This document shows, piece by piece, positions 49,327-57,722 of a stretch of 64,000 bases of DNA. The stretch's first letter is position 1. Every line of letters begins with the position of its first letter. This stretch comes from DASVWZ01 sp963715675 (GTDB lineage Bacteria > Acidobacteriota > Terriglobia > Terriglobales > Acidobacteriaceae), in the NCBI GenBank assembly GCA_963715675.1, contig OY970265.1:3596001-3660000 (forward strand). Reading direction: 5' to 3'. The notes beneath the pieces were generated by a model, which saw only the letters and a program-made list of their open reading frames with translations, was not told the DNA's origin and made no database searches. A program made the translations under genes and the position numbers.

Positions 49327-50511
49327 TTACTTCTTCAGCCCGAAGGCGTAAACCTTTTGGTCAAATCCACCCACATAGAGAACTCCATTCGCCACCGTCG
49401 GGGAGGCCCACATCTTGTAGAGAGGGTGGGTGGAGTGCCACAACTTCGCCCCCGTGCTCGCATTCAGCGCGTAGACGCCGTCGTCCGAGTCGACATAAAC
49501 CACCCCATTGGCCACTGCGGGCGAGGGGTACTCTTCTTCGCCCGTGGAGTAGCTCCAGAGCAGGGCGCCGTTGCTAGCGCCCAGCGCATACACCCGGTGG
49601 ACCGAGCCGGCATAGACCACGCCATTGGCGACAGCGGGCGAGGACATGCTCTTTCCGGTATCATAAGTCCACAGCGAGGTGCCGGTACTGGCGTCCAGAG
49701 CGTACATAAGGCCATCGCCTGAGGCCACATAAACCACCCCGTTCGCGACCGCGGGTGAGGACTCCACGACGCCACCGGTGGTGTAGCTCCATAGCAAGGC
49801 GCCCGTACTGGCATCCAGTGCGTACACGTTGGAATCGTCTGACCCGATATACACCACTCCATTCGCAACAACGGGGAAGGAATATACAGAACCGCCCGTT
49901 GTGTACTCCCACTGCATGGCGCCGGTGCTGGCGTTCAGAGCGTATACGCATCCATCGGACGAGCCTACGTAAACTACTCCGTTCGTGACCGCGGGCGAGG
50001 AGTCGACAAAGCCCGCCGTGGTGTAGCTCCATAGTTTGGCGCCGGTGCCGGCGTTCAGAGCGTACAGGTTGGCGCCCCCGCCGATGTAGACTACCCCATT
50101 CGCCACGGCAGGCGAGGACAAGCGAATCCCGCCCTTGGTGGTATACGTCCACAGTTTGGCGCCAGTGCTGGCCTTCAGGGCGTACAGTTTGTCGTTGAAT
50201 GAGCCAACGTAAACCACCCCGTTTGCCACAGCGGGTGAGGACGCCACATAGCTGCCGGTGGTGTGACTCCACTTCAAGTGGAGGCCCTTAGCACTCTTGA
50301 CGCTGAGCACCGTCTCATACGGGTTGAATCGAGTTCCATCGGCAGTGAAGTGGAACTGGGCCCAATTGGTATGCGTCTCGTTCGTGAGCGCGGACGTCGA
50401 GGTCGAGATCGCAGTTTGTCCAAAGCACACTCCTGCCAGCAGGAAGATTGCGCTACAGACGAGAACGGCCTGCATGCCAGTCCGGGTCCGATGTTGTACG
50501 TTGCTTGTCAT
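49327..50511 (-). CDS. Secreted PQQ-type beta-propeller protein 1 (8 blades)
   Basis: 394 residues. Signal peptide ends VCFGQ after a hydrophobic VLVCSAIFLLAGVCF. A conserved N-terminal block (WAQFHFTADGTRFNPYETVL) precedes eight PQQ-like repeats of about 38 residues, each SPAVANGVVYVGS ... YALNASTGA.LW.Y. The end is KVYAFGLKK. No dehydrogenase catalytic residues or adjacent Cys pair are visible, so a binding or scaffold role outside the cytoplasm is more likely than an enzyme. It is the most downstream of four paralogs on the minus strand. AGGAGGCAAT precedes the ATG. Confidence 0.85.
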   Translation of the reverse strand: MTSNVQHRTRTGMQAVLVCSAIFLLAGVCFGQTAISTSTSALTNETHTNWAQFHFTADGTRFNPYETVLSVKSAKGLHLKWSHTTGSYVASSPAVANGVVYVGSFNDKLYALKASTGAKLWTYTTKGGIRLSSPAVANGVVYIGGGANLYALNAGTGAKLWSYTTAGFVDSSPAVTNGVVYVGSSDGCVYALNASTGAMQWEYTTGGSVYSFPVVANGVVYIGSDDSNVYALDASTGALLWSYTTGGVVESSPAVANGVVYVASGDGLMYALDASTGTSLWTYDTGKSMSSPAVANGVVYAGSVHRVYALGASNGALLWSYSTGEEEYPSPAVANGVVYVDSDDGVYALNASTGAKLWHSTHPLYKMWASPTVANGVLYVGGFDQKVYAFGLKK

Positions 50512-50629
50512 GATTGCCTCCTAAGCTTTCTATTTATGAGTTCTTGAATCGTTGATGAATCCTCCCGGCCGTTCCGAACTTGGCCCGGCCGGAGCGTTTG
50601 GAATCTGCCCGGCCTGATGCTGCCATGCT

Positions 50630-51442
50630 TCACTTCTTTAGCCCAAAGGCGTACGGGCCGACGTACAAGACCCCATCCACGACTACGGGCGAGGCCCCCC
50701 CAGCGCCAGCAGTTTTATAGCTCCACAGCACGGCGCCGTTGCTGGCACCCAGCGCGTACACGTTATTGTCGTCGGAGCCGACATAAACCACTCCATTCGC
50801 CACCGCGGGCGAGGAGAACACAACGCCGCCGGTGGGATAGCTCCACAGGACGGCCCCGGTGCTGGCGTCCAGCGCGTACACATTGTGGTCGTAGGAGCCG
50901 ACATACACCACCCCATTCGCCACGGCGGGCGAGGACAACACCCAGCCACCTGTCGCGTAGCTCCACAACAAGGCTCTGGTCCCGGCGTCGAGCGCATATA
51001 GGCTGTTATCCCACGAGCCGACATAAACCACCCCATTCGCCACGGCAGGGGAGGAATACACACTGCCGCCAGTGGTGTAGCTCCACAGCTTGTGGCCGGT
51101 GCTGGCCTCCAAGGCGTACACTTTGTGGTCGCGAGAGCCGAGATAGACCACCCCATTCACGACCGCAGGGGCGGAATCATCGGAGTAGGCGGTGTAGCTC
51201 CACTTCCGGACGAGGCTTCCAACGTTGTTGACGCCGAGCACGGTCTCATACGGGTTGAAGCGTGTGCCACCGGCTGTGAAGTGGAACTGAGTCCAGTTGG
51301 TGCGTGTCTTGGCGGAAAGCTGAGAGGTCGAGTTCGTGCCCGCAGCTTGTCCAAAGCAGAATCCCGCCAGCAGGAAGATTGCGCTACAGACCAGACAGGC
51401 CTGCATGCCGGTCCGGGTCCGAGGTTGTACGTTGCTTGCCAT
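50630..51442 (-). CDS. Secreted PQQ-type beta-propeller protein 2 (5 blades)
   Basis: 270 residues, the short member. The signal peptide and the FNPYETVLGVNNVGSL block match its neighbours, but only five SPAVANGVVYVGS repeats follow, and the last blade is cut: VLYVGPYAFGLKK lacks the five residues before YAFGLKK found in the others. Five blades is below the usual six to eight of a closed propeller, so it may oligomerise or be degenerating. The frame is intact. AGGAGGC lies five bases before the ATG, and the ATGAATTCAT palindrome at 51465-51474. Confidence 0.8.
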   Translation of the reverse strand: MASNVQPRTRTGMQACLVCSAIFLLAGFCFGQAAGTNSTSQLSAKTRTNWTQFHFTAGGTRFNPYETVLGVNNVGSLVRKWSYTAYSDDSAPAVVNGVVYLGSRDHKVYALEASTGHKLWSYTTGGSVYSSPAVANGVVYVGSWDNSLYALDAGTRALLWSYATGGWVLSSPAVANGVVYVGSYDHNVYALDASTGAVLWSYPTGGVVFSSPAVANGVVYVGSDDNNVYALGASNGAVLWSYKTAGAGGASPVVVDGVLYVGPYAFGLKK

Positions 51443-51483
51443 AAGTGCCTCCTAATTCCCTTTTATGAATTCATGAATCGTCT

Positions 51484-51546
51484 ATGAGCGTTCCGGCCTG
51501 TTGCCCCGCGTCCCGACAGTCGCCAGTGATGCGGGGCACAGGCCGT
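51484..51546. repeat. Hairpin between beta-propeller genes 2 and 3
   Basis: GGCCTGTTGCCCCGC (51495-51509) pairs with GCGGGGCACAGGCC (51531-51544), 14 bp with one bulged base and a 21-base loop. No T-run follows. It may stabilise or separate transcripts within the array. Confidence 0.55.
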
Positions 51547-51559
51547 AGTCAGTGATGCT

Positions 51560-52822
51560 TCACTTCTTCAGCCCGAAGGCGCGAATATAGCCAGCAGAGC
51601 CGACATAAAGCATTCCGTTTGCCACGGCGGGGGAATTAGTCAAAGCGAGTGGGTGGCTCCACAGTACGGCGCCGGTCGCAGCATTCAGGGCATACACCTT
51701 TGCGCCCTGTGTCTGCCAGTTGTCGCCGATGTAAACTACACCGTTCGCCACCACCGGCGAAGCCCACACGTCGGGGTGATTGGTGGGGAAGGTCCATATA
51801 TCGGCGCCGGTACTGGCGTTCACCGCGTGCACGTCGCCATCGCTCTCGCCACCGAAATAGACGACCCCATTGGCAACGGCCGCAGAGAGACTCTCATCGC
51901 AGGCGTCCCCCTCGCAGCCAGTGGAGTAGGCCCATAGCTCGGCACCGGTGCCGGCATCCAGGGCGTGCATGTAGCCCCACGCGCCGACATAAACTATCCC
52001 GTTCGCTACGGCAGGAGCGGCAGTCACCGGGCCGGCGGCGGTGTAATTCCAGAGAAGGGCGCCGGTGCTGGCATTCAGCGCAGATACACCGTAGTTGGTG
52101 CACGCCGGACGCCGAAAGTGCCCGGGCAGCATGCAAATCGCCCCATACCCTACGTAAACTACCCCATTCACGACCGCGGGGGCGCCATTTACACCGCCTC
52201 CGGTGCTGTAGCTCCAAATCAGAGCGCCGGTGCTGGCGTCCAGAGCGAACACGTCCTCGCCGTCAGAATCCGAACCAAGGTAAACCACCCCGTCCACCAC
52301 TGTTGGCGAGCCATTCATCCAGATGCCGCCGGGATAGCTCCACAGCAGGGCACCGGTGCTCGCGTTCAGTGCGTACAAATTGGCCTCGGCCCCGAAATAG
52401 ACCATTCCATCCGCCACTGCGGGCGAGGAATACACATCGTAACTGGTCGTATAGGCCCACTTTTGTCGGCCGGTGGTTGCATTCAGCGCAAAAAACTTGT
52501 ATGACGCGCTGCTACCGATATAAACGACCCGGTCCACAATTGCGGGCGAGGAAACTTCTTGGTGGTGGTTCTTATACAGCTTGTGACTCCATTTCAAGCC
52601 AAGACCCTTAACATTCTTTACGCCGAGCACGGTCTCATTCGTGTTCCAGCGAGCCATGTCAGGTGTGAGGAACTCGGTCCAGTCGGCTTTCGCCGCGGGT
52701 CGAGCTTTCGAGAGCGGGGCGGGCGTTTGTCCAAAGCAGAGCCCTGCCAGCAGGAAGATTGCGCTACAGACCAGACAGGCCTGCACACCCGTCCGGGTCC
52801 GAGATTGTACGTTGCTTGCCAT
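51560..52822 (-). CDS. Secreted PQQ-type beta-propeller protein 3 (8 blades)
   Basis: 420 residues, the most divergent paralog. Same signal peptide (CLVCSAIFLLAGLCFGQ) and ETVLGVKNVKGLGLKWSH block, then eight repeats. Blade 4 has a 15-residue insertion with two Cys (ICMLPGHFRRPACTNYG) and blade 6 another Cys pair (GCEGDACDES), so disulfides may cap loops. The usual FNPYET is replaced by WNTNET. C-terminus YIRAFGLKK. AGGAGGCAAT precedes the ATG and the ATGAATTCAT palindrome lies at 52846-52855. Confidence 0.85.
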   Translation of the reverse strand: MASNVQSRTRTGVQACLVCSAIFLLAGLCFGQTPAPLSKARPAAKADWTEFLTPDMARWNTNETVLGVKNVKGLGLKWSHKLYKNHHQEVSSPAIVDRVVYIGSSASYKFFALNATTGRQKWAYTTSYDVYSSPAVADGMVYFGAEANLYALNASTGALLWSYPGGIWMNGSPTVVDGVVYLGSDSDGEDVFALDASTGALIWSYSTGGGVNGAPAVVNGVVYVGYGAICMLPGHFRRPACTNYGVSALNASTGALLWNYTAAGPVTAAPAVANGIVYVGAWGYMHALDAGTGAELWAYSTGCEGDACDESLSAAVANGVVYFGGESDGDVHAVNASTGADIWTFPTNHPDVWASPVVANGVVYIGDNWQTQGAKVYALNAATGAVLWSHPLALTNSPAVANGMLYVGSAGYIRAFGLKK

Positions 52823-52882
52823 AATTGCCTCCTGATTTTCTTCTTATGAATTCATGAATCGTCTTAATGAAACTTCCCGGCC

Positions 52883-54067
52883 TTACTTCTTTAGACCAAA
52901 CGCGTACATTTTGCCGTCAATCGAGCTGATGTAGAGCACCGCATTCACCACTGCGGGCGAGAAATACACAGCCCAGCCCGTGGTGTAGCACCAGAGCTTG
53001 GCACCGTTGCGAGCGTTCAGTGCACACACTTTTCCATTTCTGTCCCTAACTCCGAAGCCGACATAAACCACTCCGTTCGCCACGGCAGCCGAGGTTGAAC
53101 CTCTGGCGGTGTAGCCCCACAGCCTCGCGCCAGTGCTAGCATTCAACGCGTACACCTTGGATTGCGACCCTAAATGAACGACCCCATCCGCGACAGCGGG
53201 CGAGGAATCCACTTCAACACCGGTGACGTAGGTCCACAGTTTGGTGCCGCTGCTGGCATCCAGCGCGTACATGTCGCCGTAAAGTGAGCCACCATAGACG
53301 ACGCCGTTTGACACCGTCGGCGAGGAGACCCCTGCCATGACTTCAGACCTCCACAGTTGAGCACCGGTGCTGGCGTCCAGCGCGTACAAACTGGCGTACG
53401 TGTCGACATAGACGACGCCATTCGACACCGTGGGCGAGGATTCCGAACTGCCGGTGCCGTAACTCCAAAGCAGAGCACCGGTGTCAGCATCCAGGGCGTA
53501 CAGGTTGCCATCCTCCGAGGCGATATACACCACCCCATTCGCTACCGTCGGCGAGGACACTACGCTGCCGCCGGTGGCATAGCTCCACAGCTTGGCGCCA
53601 GTGATGGCCTTCAGCGCATACACGTTCTTGTCGCTCGAGCCGACATAAACCACCTCATCGGCCACGGCGGGCGAGGAAGTCACCCAGCGGCCGGTTTGGT
53701 AGCTCCACAGCTTGGCGCCGGTCTTGGCGTTCAGCGCATACACCTTGTGATCTGCTGAGCCGACATAAACAACCCCGTTCGCAACCGCGGGAGAGGATAG
53801 CTCACCCTTGCCAACGACGTGACTCCACTTCAAGCGAAGGCCCTTAACATTCTTGACGCCGAGCACGGTCTCATACGGGTTGAAGCGTGTACCGCCCGGT
53901 GCGAAGTGGAATTCGGTCCAATCGGCGCTGGTCTTGGCGGTAAGTGGCGTGTTCGAACGCGAGTCCCCAGCTTTTCCAAGGCAGACTCCCGCCAGCAGGA
54001 AGATTGCGCTACAGACCAGACAGGCCTGCATGCCCGTCCAAGTCCGATGTTGTACATCGCTTGCCAT
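52883..54067 (-). CDS. Secreted PQQ-type beta-propeller protein 4 (8 blades)
   Basis: 394 residues and first in transcription order. Signal peptide CLVCSAIFLLAGVCLGK, then WTEFHFAPGGTRFNPYETVLG and eight repeats ending KMYAFGLKK. Repeats are more regular than in protein 3 and closest to protein 1. The gap to gene 3 is only 60 bp, so all four can be one transcript. The leader (AGGAGGCAAT and the ATGAATTCAT palindrome at 54091-54100) is shared with genes 2 and 3 almost base for base. Confidence 0.85.
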   Translation of the reverse strand: MASDVQHRTWTGMQACLVCSAIFLLAGVCLGKAGDSRSNTPLTAKTSADWTEFHFAPGGTRFNPYETVLGVKNVKGLRLKWSHVVGKGELSSPAVANGVVYVGSADHKVYALNAKTGAKLWSYQTGRWVTSSPAVADEVVYVGSSDKNVYALKAITGAKLWSYATGGSVVSSPTVANGVVYIASEDGNLYALDADTGALLWSYGTGSSESSPTVSNGVVYVDTYASLYALDASTGAQLWRSEVMAGVSSPTVSNGVVYGGSLYGDMYALDASSGTKLWTYVTGVEVDSSPAVADGVVHLGSQSKVYALNASTGARLWGYTARGSTSAAVANGVVYVGFGVRDRNGKVCALNARNGAKLWCYTTGWAVYFSPAVVNAVLYISSIDGKMYAFGLKK

Positions 54068-54523
54068 AATTGCCTCCTGATTTTCTTCTTATGAATTCAT
54101 GAGTGATCCAATGAATCGTTCCGGACTGGTCTTCTCCGCAGCGATGGTGGGGAACATCGGTTGCGAAGTACAGGGCTCGATCGGAGAGGAGCCTGTAGGT
54201 TCTAGCTCCTGGACTACGCTCGGAGGGACCGATGCCGCGACCAGGAAACCTGGGTCTGAAAACCTGGGCCTGACACCTCGGGTCAGAGAATCCTGAAACT
54301 TTCCCATCTAAAGCTATCCAGCCCGGTCCCGCCTCACAATGACAGCGGTCACGCTTGGCTGTGACGGGGTGAAGCGATTCTCCGACACTTTCCGGGGTTT
54401 CGCGACTGGTGCAGGTTCTTCCAACCCGGCGTACACTTGAAAACTGACGGCTGCCCATGCTAAGGTGCGCGGTCGTATGTAATTCACAGTGAACCGTCCG
54501 GCCAACTCACGAGGATGCCATTT
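54068..54523. other. 456-bp gap between the divergent beta-propeller array and OPT gene
   Basis: No gene supported. 54068-54105 is the conserved leader of the array with the ATGAATTCAT palindrome. The rest should contain two divergent promoters; no clear consensus was seen. Short repeated words (ACCTGGGTCTGA, ACCTGGGCCTGA) occur at 54248-54278. Confidence 0.45.
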
Positions 54524-56575
54524 ATGAGCACTCCAACCACCGTCACTGCGGAAAAGAAATACAAACCCTACGTCCCCGAACACATGGAGATGCGCGAGTT
54601 CACGTTCCGCGCCGTTTTGCTCGGAATGTTGATGACCGGTATTCTCGGCGCCGCCAACGCCTATCTCGGCCTGCGCGCTGGCATGACCATCGCCGCCACC
54701 TATCCGGCCGCGGTCATCGGCATGGCGATCCTGCGCCTGATGAAGGGCAGCCTTCTCGAAGAGAACATCGCGCGAACCGTCGGTTCGATCGGGGAATCCG
54801 TAGCGGCGGGTGCGGTCTTCACCATTCCTGCGTTCGTGATCGCCGGGATCTGGCCGGGCTTGACACGCGAGAAGTACTGGAACTCGGTCGCGTTGATGAT
54901 GATTGGCGGGACCCTGGGCATCCTGTTCGTGACCCTGCTGCGGCGGGTCATGGTGGAAGATCCGGAGCTCCCGTTTCCGGAGTCGGTCGCAGCCTCTGAA
55001 ATTCACAAAGCGGGGCAGCAGGGATCGAGGGCGGCAAAGATTCTGTTCGCGAACATGGGATTCGGCGGGCTGATGTACCTGCTGGGCGCGGTCAATGTCT
55101 TCAGCCCCAGCAATACGTTTCCGGTGAACATCAGCGCTGCCGGCAAAAAGCTGCTGCTGCGGACCAGCACCAACCCGAACGTCGCCACCACACTCACCGG
55201 CGGAGCCTCCATTTTCACCGCTCCGGACGTGAGTCCCGCGTATCTTGGCGTCGGCTACATTATCGGTCCCCGCCTCGCGGCCTTGAACTTCGCAGGCGGC
55301 GTGCTGGCCTGGGGCCTGCTGGTTCCGCTTCTAACCTTCGTTTTGGGACCGTACGTTCAAGCGGGCCTGCCCACCGGCCAGTCGGTGCCGTGGACGTTGC
55401 TCGCACAATCCATCTATTTTTCAATCGTCCGGCCCATCGCGGTAGGCGGAATGCTGGTGGGAGCGTCATTCACCCTCTTCCGCATGCGTAAACAGCTTGG
55501 CATCGGCATGTCACGGGCGGTGTCCGACCTGAAAAAGTCGGCCGCCGCGCATAAGGCCACCAGCCGCACCGACCAGGATTTGAACTCGAAAGCGGTCTTC
55601 GCCGGTGTGGGTGTCGTGCTGATCGCGATGATCGGACTTTATTACTACTTCATCAGCACGGCTGGAACCCTTACCAGTTCGAAAATCATCTCGGGCTCGG
55701 TCGTGGCTGCGCTGGTCATGATCGTGCTTGGGTTCTTCTTCGCTGCGGTCTCCGGAAACCTGGTCGGAATGATTGGCTCCTCGAACAACCCGGTTTCCGG
55801 TCTCACGCTTTGTACCCTGGTGGTGGCGGCACTGCTGATGGTTGCGCTGGGCGTTTCGGGAACCGGTGGCGTGGCTGCGGTGCTGGGTGTCGCAGCGGTG
55901 GTCTGTGTGTCATCCGCGGTTGCCGGAGAAATGCTTCAGGATTTGAAAGTCGGACATATCCTGGGCGGCACTCCAGCCAAAATGCAGATTGGCGACCTGT
56001 TCGGAATCGTGGTGGCCTCGCTCGTGTTGTTTTTCCCGCTGGCCATTCTGGACAAGGCCTATCACTTCGGCAGCGCGGCTTTGCCCGCTCCACAAGCCGG
56101 ACTCATGGCAATGCTCGCGAAGGGGATCGTCGGCGGAGACATGGCATGGCCCCTGGTGATCGTCGGGATCCTGATGGGGTTTGCGCTCATCATGGTGGAA
56201 GTCAAGAGTCCCATGCTGTTCTCGGTCGGCATGTATCTTCCGTTGGGCACGACGTTCGCGATTTTTGTGGGCGGCCTGATTCGCTGGGCGACGGATAAAT
56301 TCCGCGACCGGCGTGGCTTCAACAACGCACAGAAGGCCCGCGTGGATAACGCCGGCGTGCTCACGGCTTCCGGTCTGATCGCCGGGGAAGCGCTGTGCGG
56401 ATTGGTGATTGCCGCGCTCGTCGGTACCGGACACGATGTGACCCTGGTGAAGTGGACGGCGCCCTTCTGGACGGCGCTGATCGCGCTGGGAGTGCTGATT
56501 GTGGCAATGGTCCGCGTGCCTATCGCGAACGCCGGGAGTCCGGATGAACCCGCACCGCCGACCGCGATCATGTAA
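54524..56575 (+). CDS. OPT-family oligopeptide transporter
   Basis: 683 residues with about 14-16 hydrophobic segments. FTFRAVLLGMLMTGILGAANAYLGLRAGMT (in parts) at the N-terminus and the MIGSSNNPVSGLT segment near the middle are OPT signatures; the last helices carry ALIMVEVKSPMLFSVGMYLPL-type blocks. These inner-membrane symporters carry peptides or metal-chelates. ATG at 54524 (MSTPTTV) is preferred over 54515 because the GAGG at 54509-54512 then has proper spacing. Single gene. Confidence 0.92.
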   Translation: MSTPTTVTAEKKYKPYVPEHMEMREFTFRAVLLGMLMTGILGAANAYLGLRAGMTIAATYPAAVIGMAILRLMKGSLLEENIARTVGSIGESVAAGAVFTIPAFVIAGIWPGLTREKYWNSVALMMIGGTLGILFVTLLRRVMVEDPELPFPESVAASEIHKAGQQGSRAAKILFANMGFGGLMYLLGAVNVFSPSNTFPVNISAAGKKLLLRTSTNPNVATTLTGGASIFTAPDVSPAYLGVGYIIGPRLAALNFAGGVLAWGLLVPLLTFVLGPYVQAGLPTGQSVPWTLLAQSIYFSIVRPIAVGGMLVGASFTLFRMRKQLGIGMSRAVSDLKKSAAAHKATSRTDQDLNSKAVFAGVGVVLIAMIGLYYYFISTAGTLTSSKIISGSVVAALVMIVLGFFFAAVSGNLVGMIGSSNNPVSGLTLCTLVVAALLMVALGVSGTGGVAAVLGVAAVVCVSSAVAGEMLQDLKVGHILGGTPAKMQIGDLFGIVVASLVLFFPLAILDKAYHFGSAALPAPQAGLMAMLAKGIVGGDMAWPLVIVGILMGFALIMVEVKSPMLFSVGMYLPLGTTFAIFVGGLIRWATDKFRDRRGFNNAQKARVDNAGVLTASGLIAGEALCGLVIAALVGTGHDVTLVKWTAPFWTALIALGVLIVAMVRVPIANAGSPDEPAPPTAIM

Positions 56576-56680
56576 CGGCGTTTGCGCGGCGTGAGCGCAG
56601 CGGGAGCCGCGCGCCGTCATCCCTAGCGCAGCGAGGGATCCGGGGCGTCTGATGCCAGCCGCGATCATCTGATGGGTGCT
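56576..56680. repeat. Intergenic GTCATCCC ... GAGGGATCC repeat
   Basis: 56612-56640 reads CCGTCATCCCTAGCGCAGCGAGGGATCC (in two halves), one of several members of the TCATYCT-GAGC-GAAGGATC family in the window. Preceding bases repeat GCGCGGCGTGAGCGC words. Confidence 0.5.
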
Positions 56681-56698
56681 GGATTTGCTGGTGACGGC

Positions 56699-56866
56699 AT
56701 GAAACAGAAGCTGACTACTGCTCTGTGTATCCTCGGGTATTCCTTCTTGGGGCTATGGACGTGCTTTCTCATATGGCTAGTCATTGACACTGGAAAGATC
56801 ACCATTGGCCTGTTCCTGAGAATCGCCCTCGGAGCTTTTGTTTTGTGGCAAGTATTCACGCGCTAG
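56699..56866 (+). CDS. Small two-helix membrane protein
   Basis: 55 residues from ATG 56699 (MKQKLTTALCILGYSF). Two hydrophobic segments separated by DTGKIT; C-terminus WQVFTR. No family recognised. A start at 56672 would add nine residues lacking features. Ribosome site weak, so coding status is moderate. Confidence 0.45.
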   Translation: MKQKLTTALCILGYSFLGLWTCFLIWLVIDTGKITIGLFLRIALGAFVLWQVFTR

Positions 56867-56934
56867 AAGGATAAATGGAAATCTTCAGCAACCCGAAATT
56901 AGATCAGTACCCCTCCCTGGTTTAATGCGCTAGC

Positions 56935-57642
56935 ATGGGCATTCCGGAAAACATTGCGAGCGTCCGCGACCGCCTCAACGCTGCCGCCCACCGCGCCGGA
57001 CGTGATCCACGCGAAATCGCGTTGATGGGTGTGACCAAAACTCTTCCCGCGGAACGTATTCGCGAAGCCTACGACGCCGGCTTGCGGCTCTTCGGCGAGA
57101 ACCGCGTCCAGGAATTCGCCCAGAAGACTGGGGCGTTGCGCGATCTCGCAGGCGCGAAGTGGCACATGATCGGCCACCTGCAAACCAACAAGGCTGCTGC
57201 CGCCGCCGAACTGTTTGGCGCGGTCGACTCCATCGACTCGCTGCGCCTCGCTCAGAAGCTCAACGCGGCGGCGGCCCACCTTGGAAAAACGCTGGCAGTG
57301 CTGATCGAAGTCAACGTCGGCGGCGAGTCGGCAAAGAGCGGCGTCGCCCCGGCGTCTGATGAACTCGCGGCAATTCTGCGCGGCGCTGTCGAACTCGAAC
57401 ATCTCGAAATCCGTGGACTGATGACAATTCCCCCCTTCCCCGAAGATCCAGAGGAGGCACGCCCCAGCTTTCGAAGGCTTCGCCAGCTGCGAGAAGAAAT
57501 CGCACAACGCCGTTTGCCGCGGGTTCACATGGAAGTACTATCGATGGGTATGTCTCACGACTTCGAAGTCGCAATCGAAGAAGGCTCGACATGTGTGCGG
57601 GTGGGAACAGCGATCTTCGGAGAACGAGGCCGACCGGGATAA
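56935..57642 (+). CDS. PLP homeostasis protein (YggS/PROSC family)
   Basis: Cytoplasmic PLP-binding protein involved in vitamin B6 and amino-acid balance, with no known catalytic reaction. GVTKTLP holds the PLP Lys (about residue 35), FGENRVQEF, WHMIGHLQTNK, VNVGGESAKSG, LSMGMSHDFEVAI and VRVGTAIFGER are all standard. Length 235. In many genomes it neighbours yggU, which is two genes downstream here. Confidence 0.95.
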   Translation: MGIPENIASVRDRLNAAAHRAGRDPREIALMGVTKTLPAERIREAYDAGLRLFGENRVQEFAQKTGALRDLAGAKWHMIGHLQTNKAAAAAELFGAVDSIDSLRLAQKLNAAAAHLGKTLAVLIEVNVGGESAKSGVAPASDELAAILRGAVELEHLEIRGLMTIPPFPEDPEEARPSFRRLRQLREEIAQRRLPRVHMEVLSMGMSHDFEVAIEEGSTCVRVGTAIFGERGRPG

Positions 57643-57722
57643 TGCAAATCGATTAGACTTCAAAACTGGGATTTCCGATGGATGCTCGCTAACCCCGATC
57701 ACGCTGCTTCGTCGGTACTGTT

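Noticed and set aside
49755..52611. Plus-strand frames opposite the beta-propeller genes
   Set aside because: Arg/Pro/Ser-rich shadows created by the repeated blades; no start signals.
54009..54458. 149-codon minus-strand frame across the gap before the OPT gene
   Set aside because: It runs out of frame through the signal-peptide region of beta-propeller gene 4 and has no family resemblance or ribosome site.
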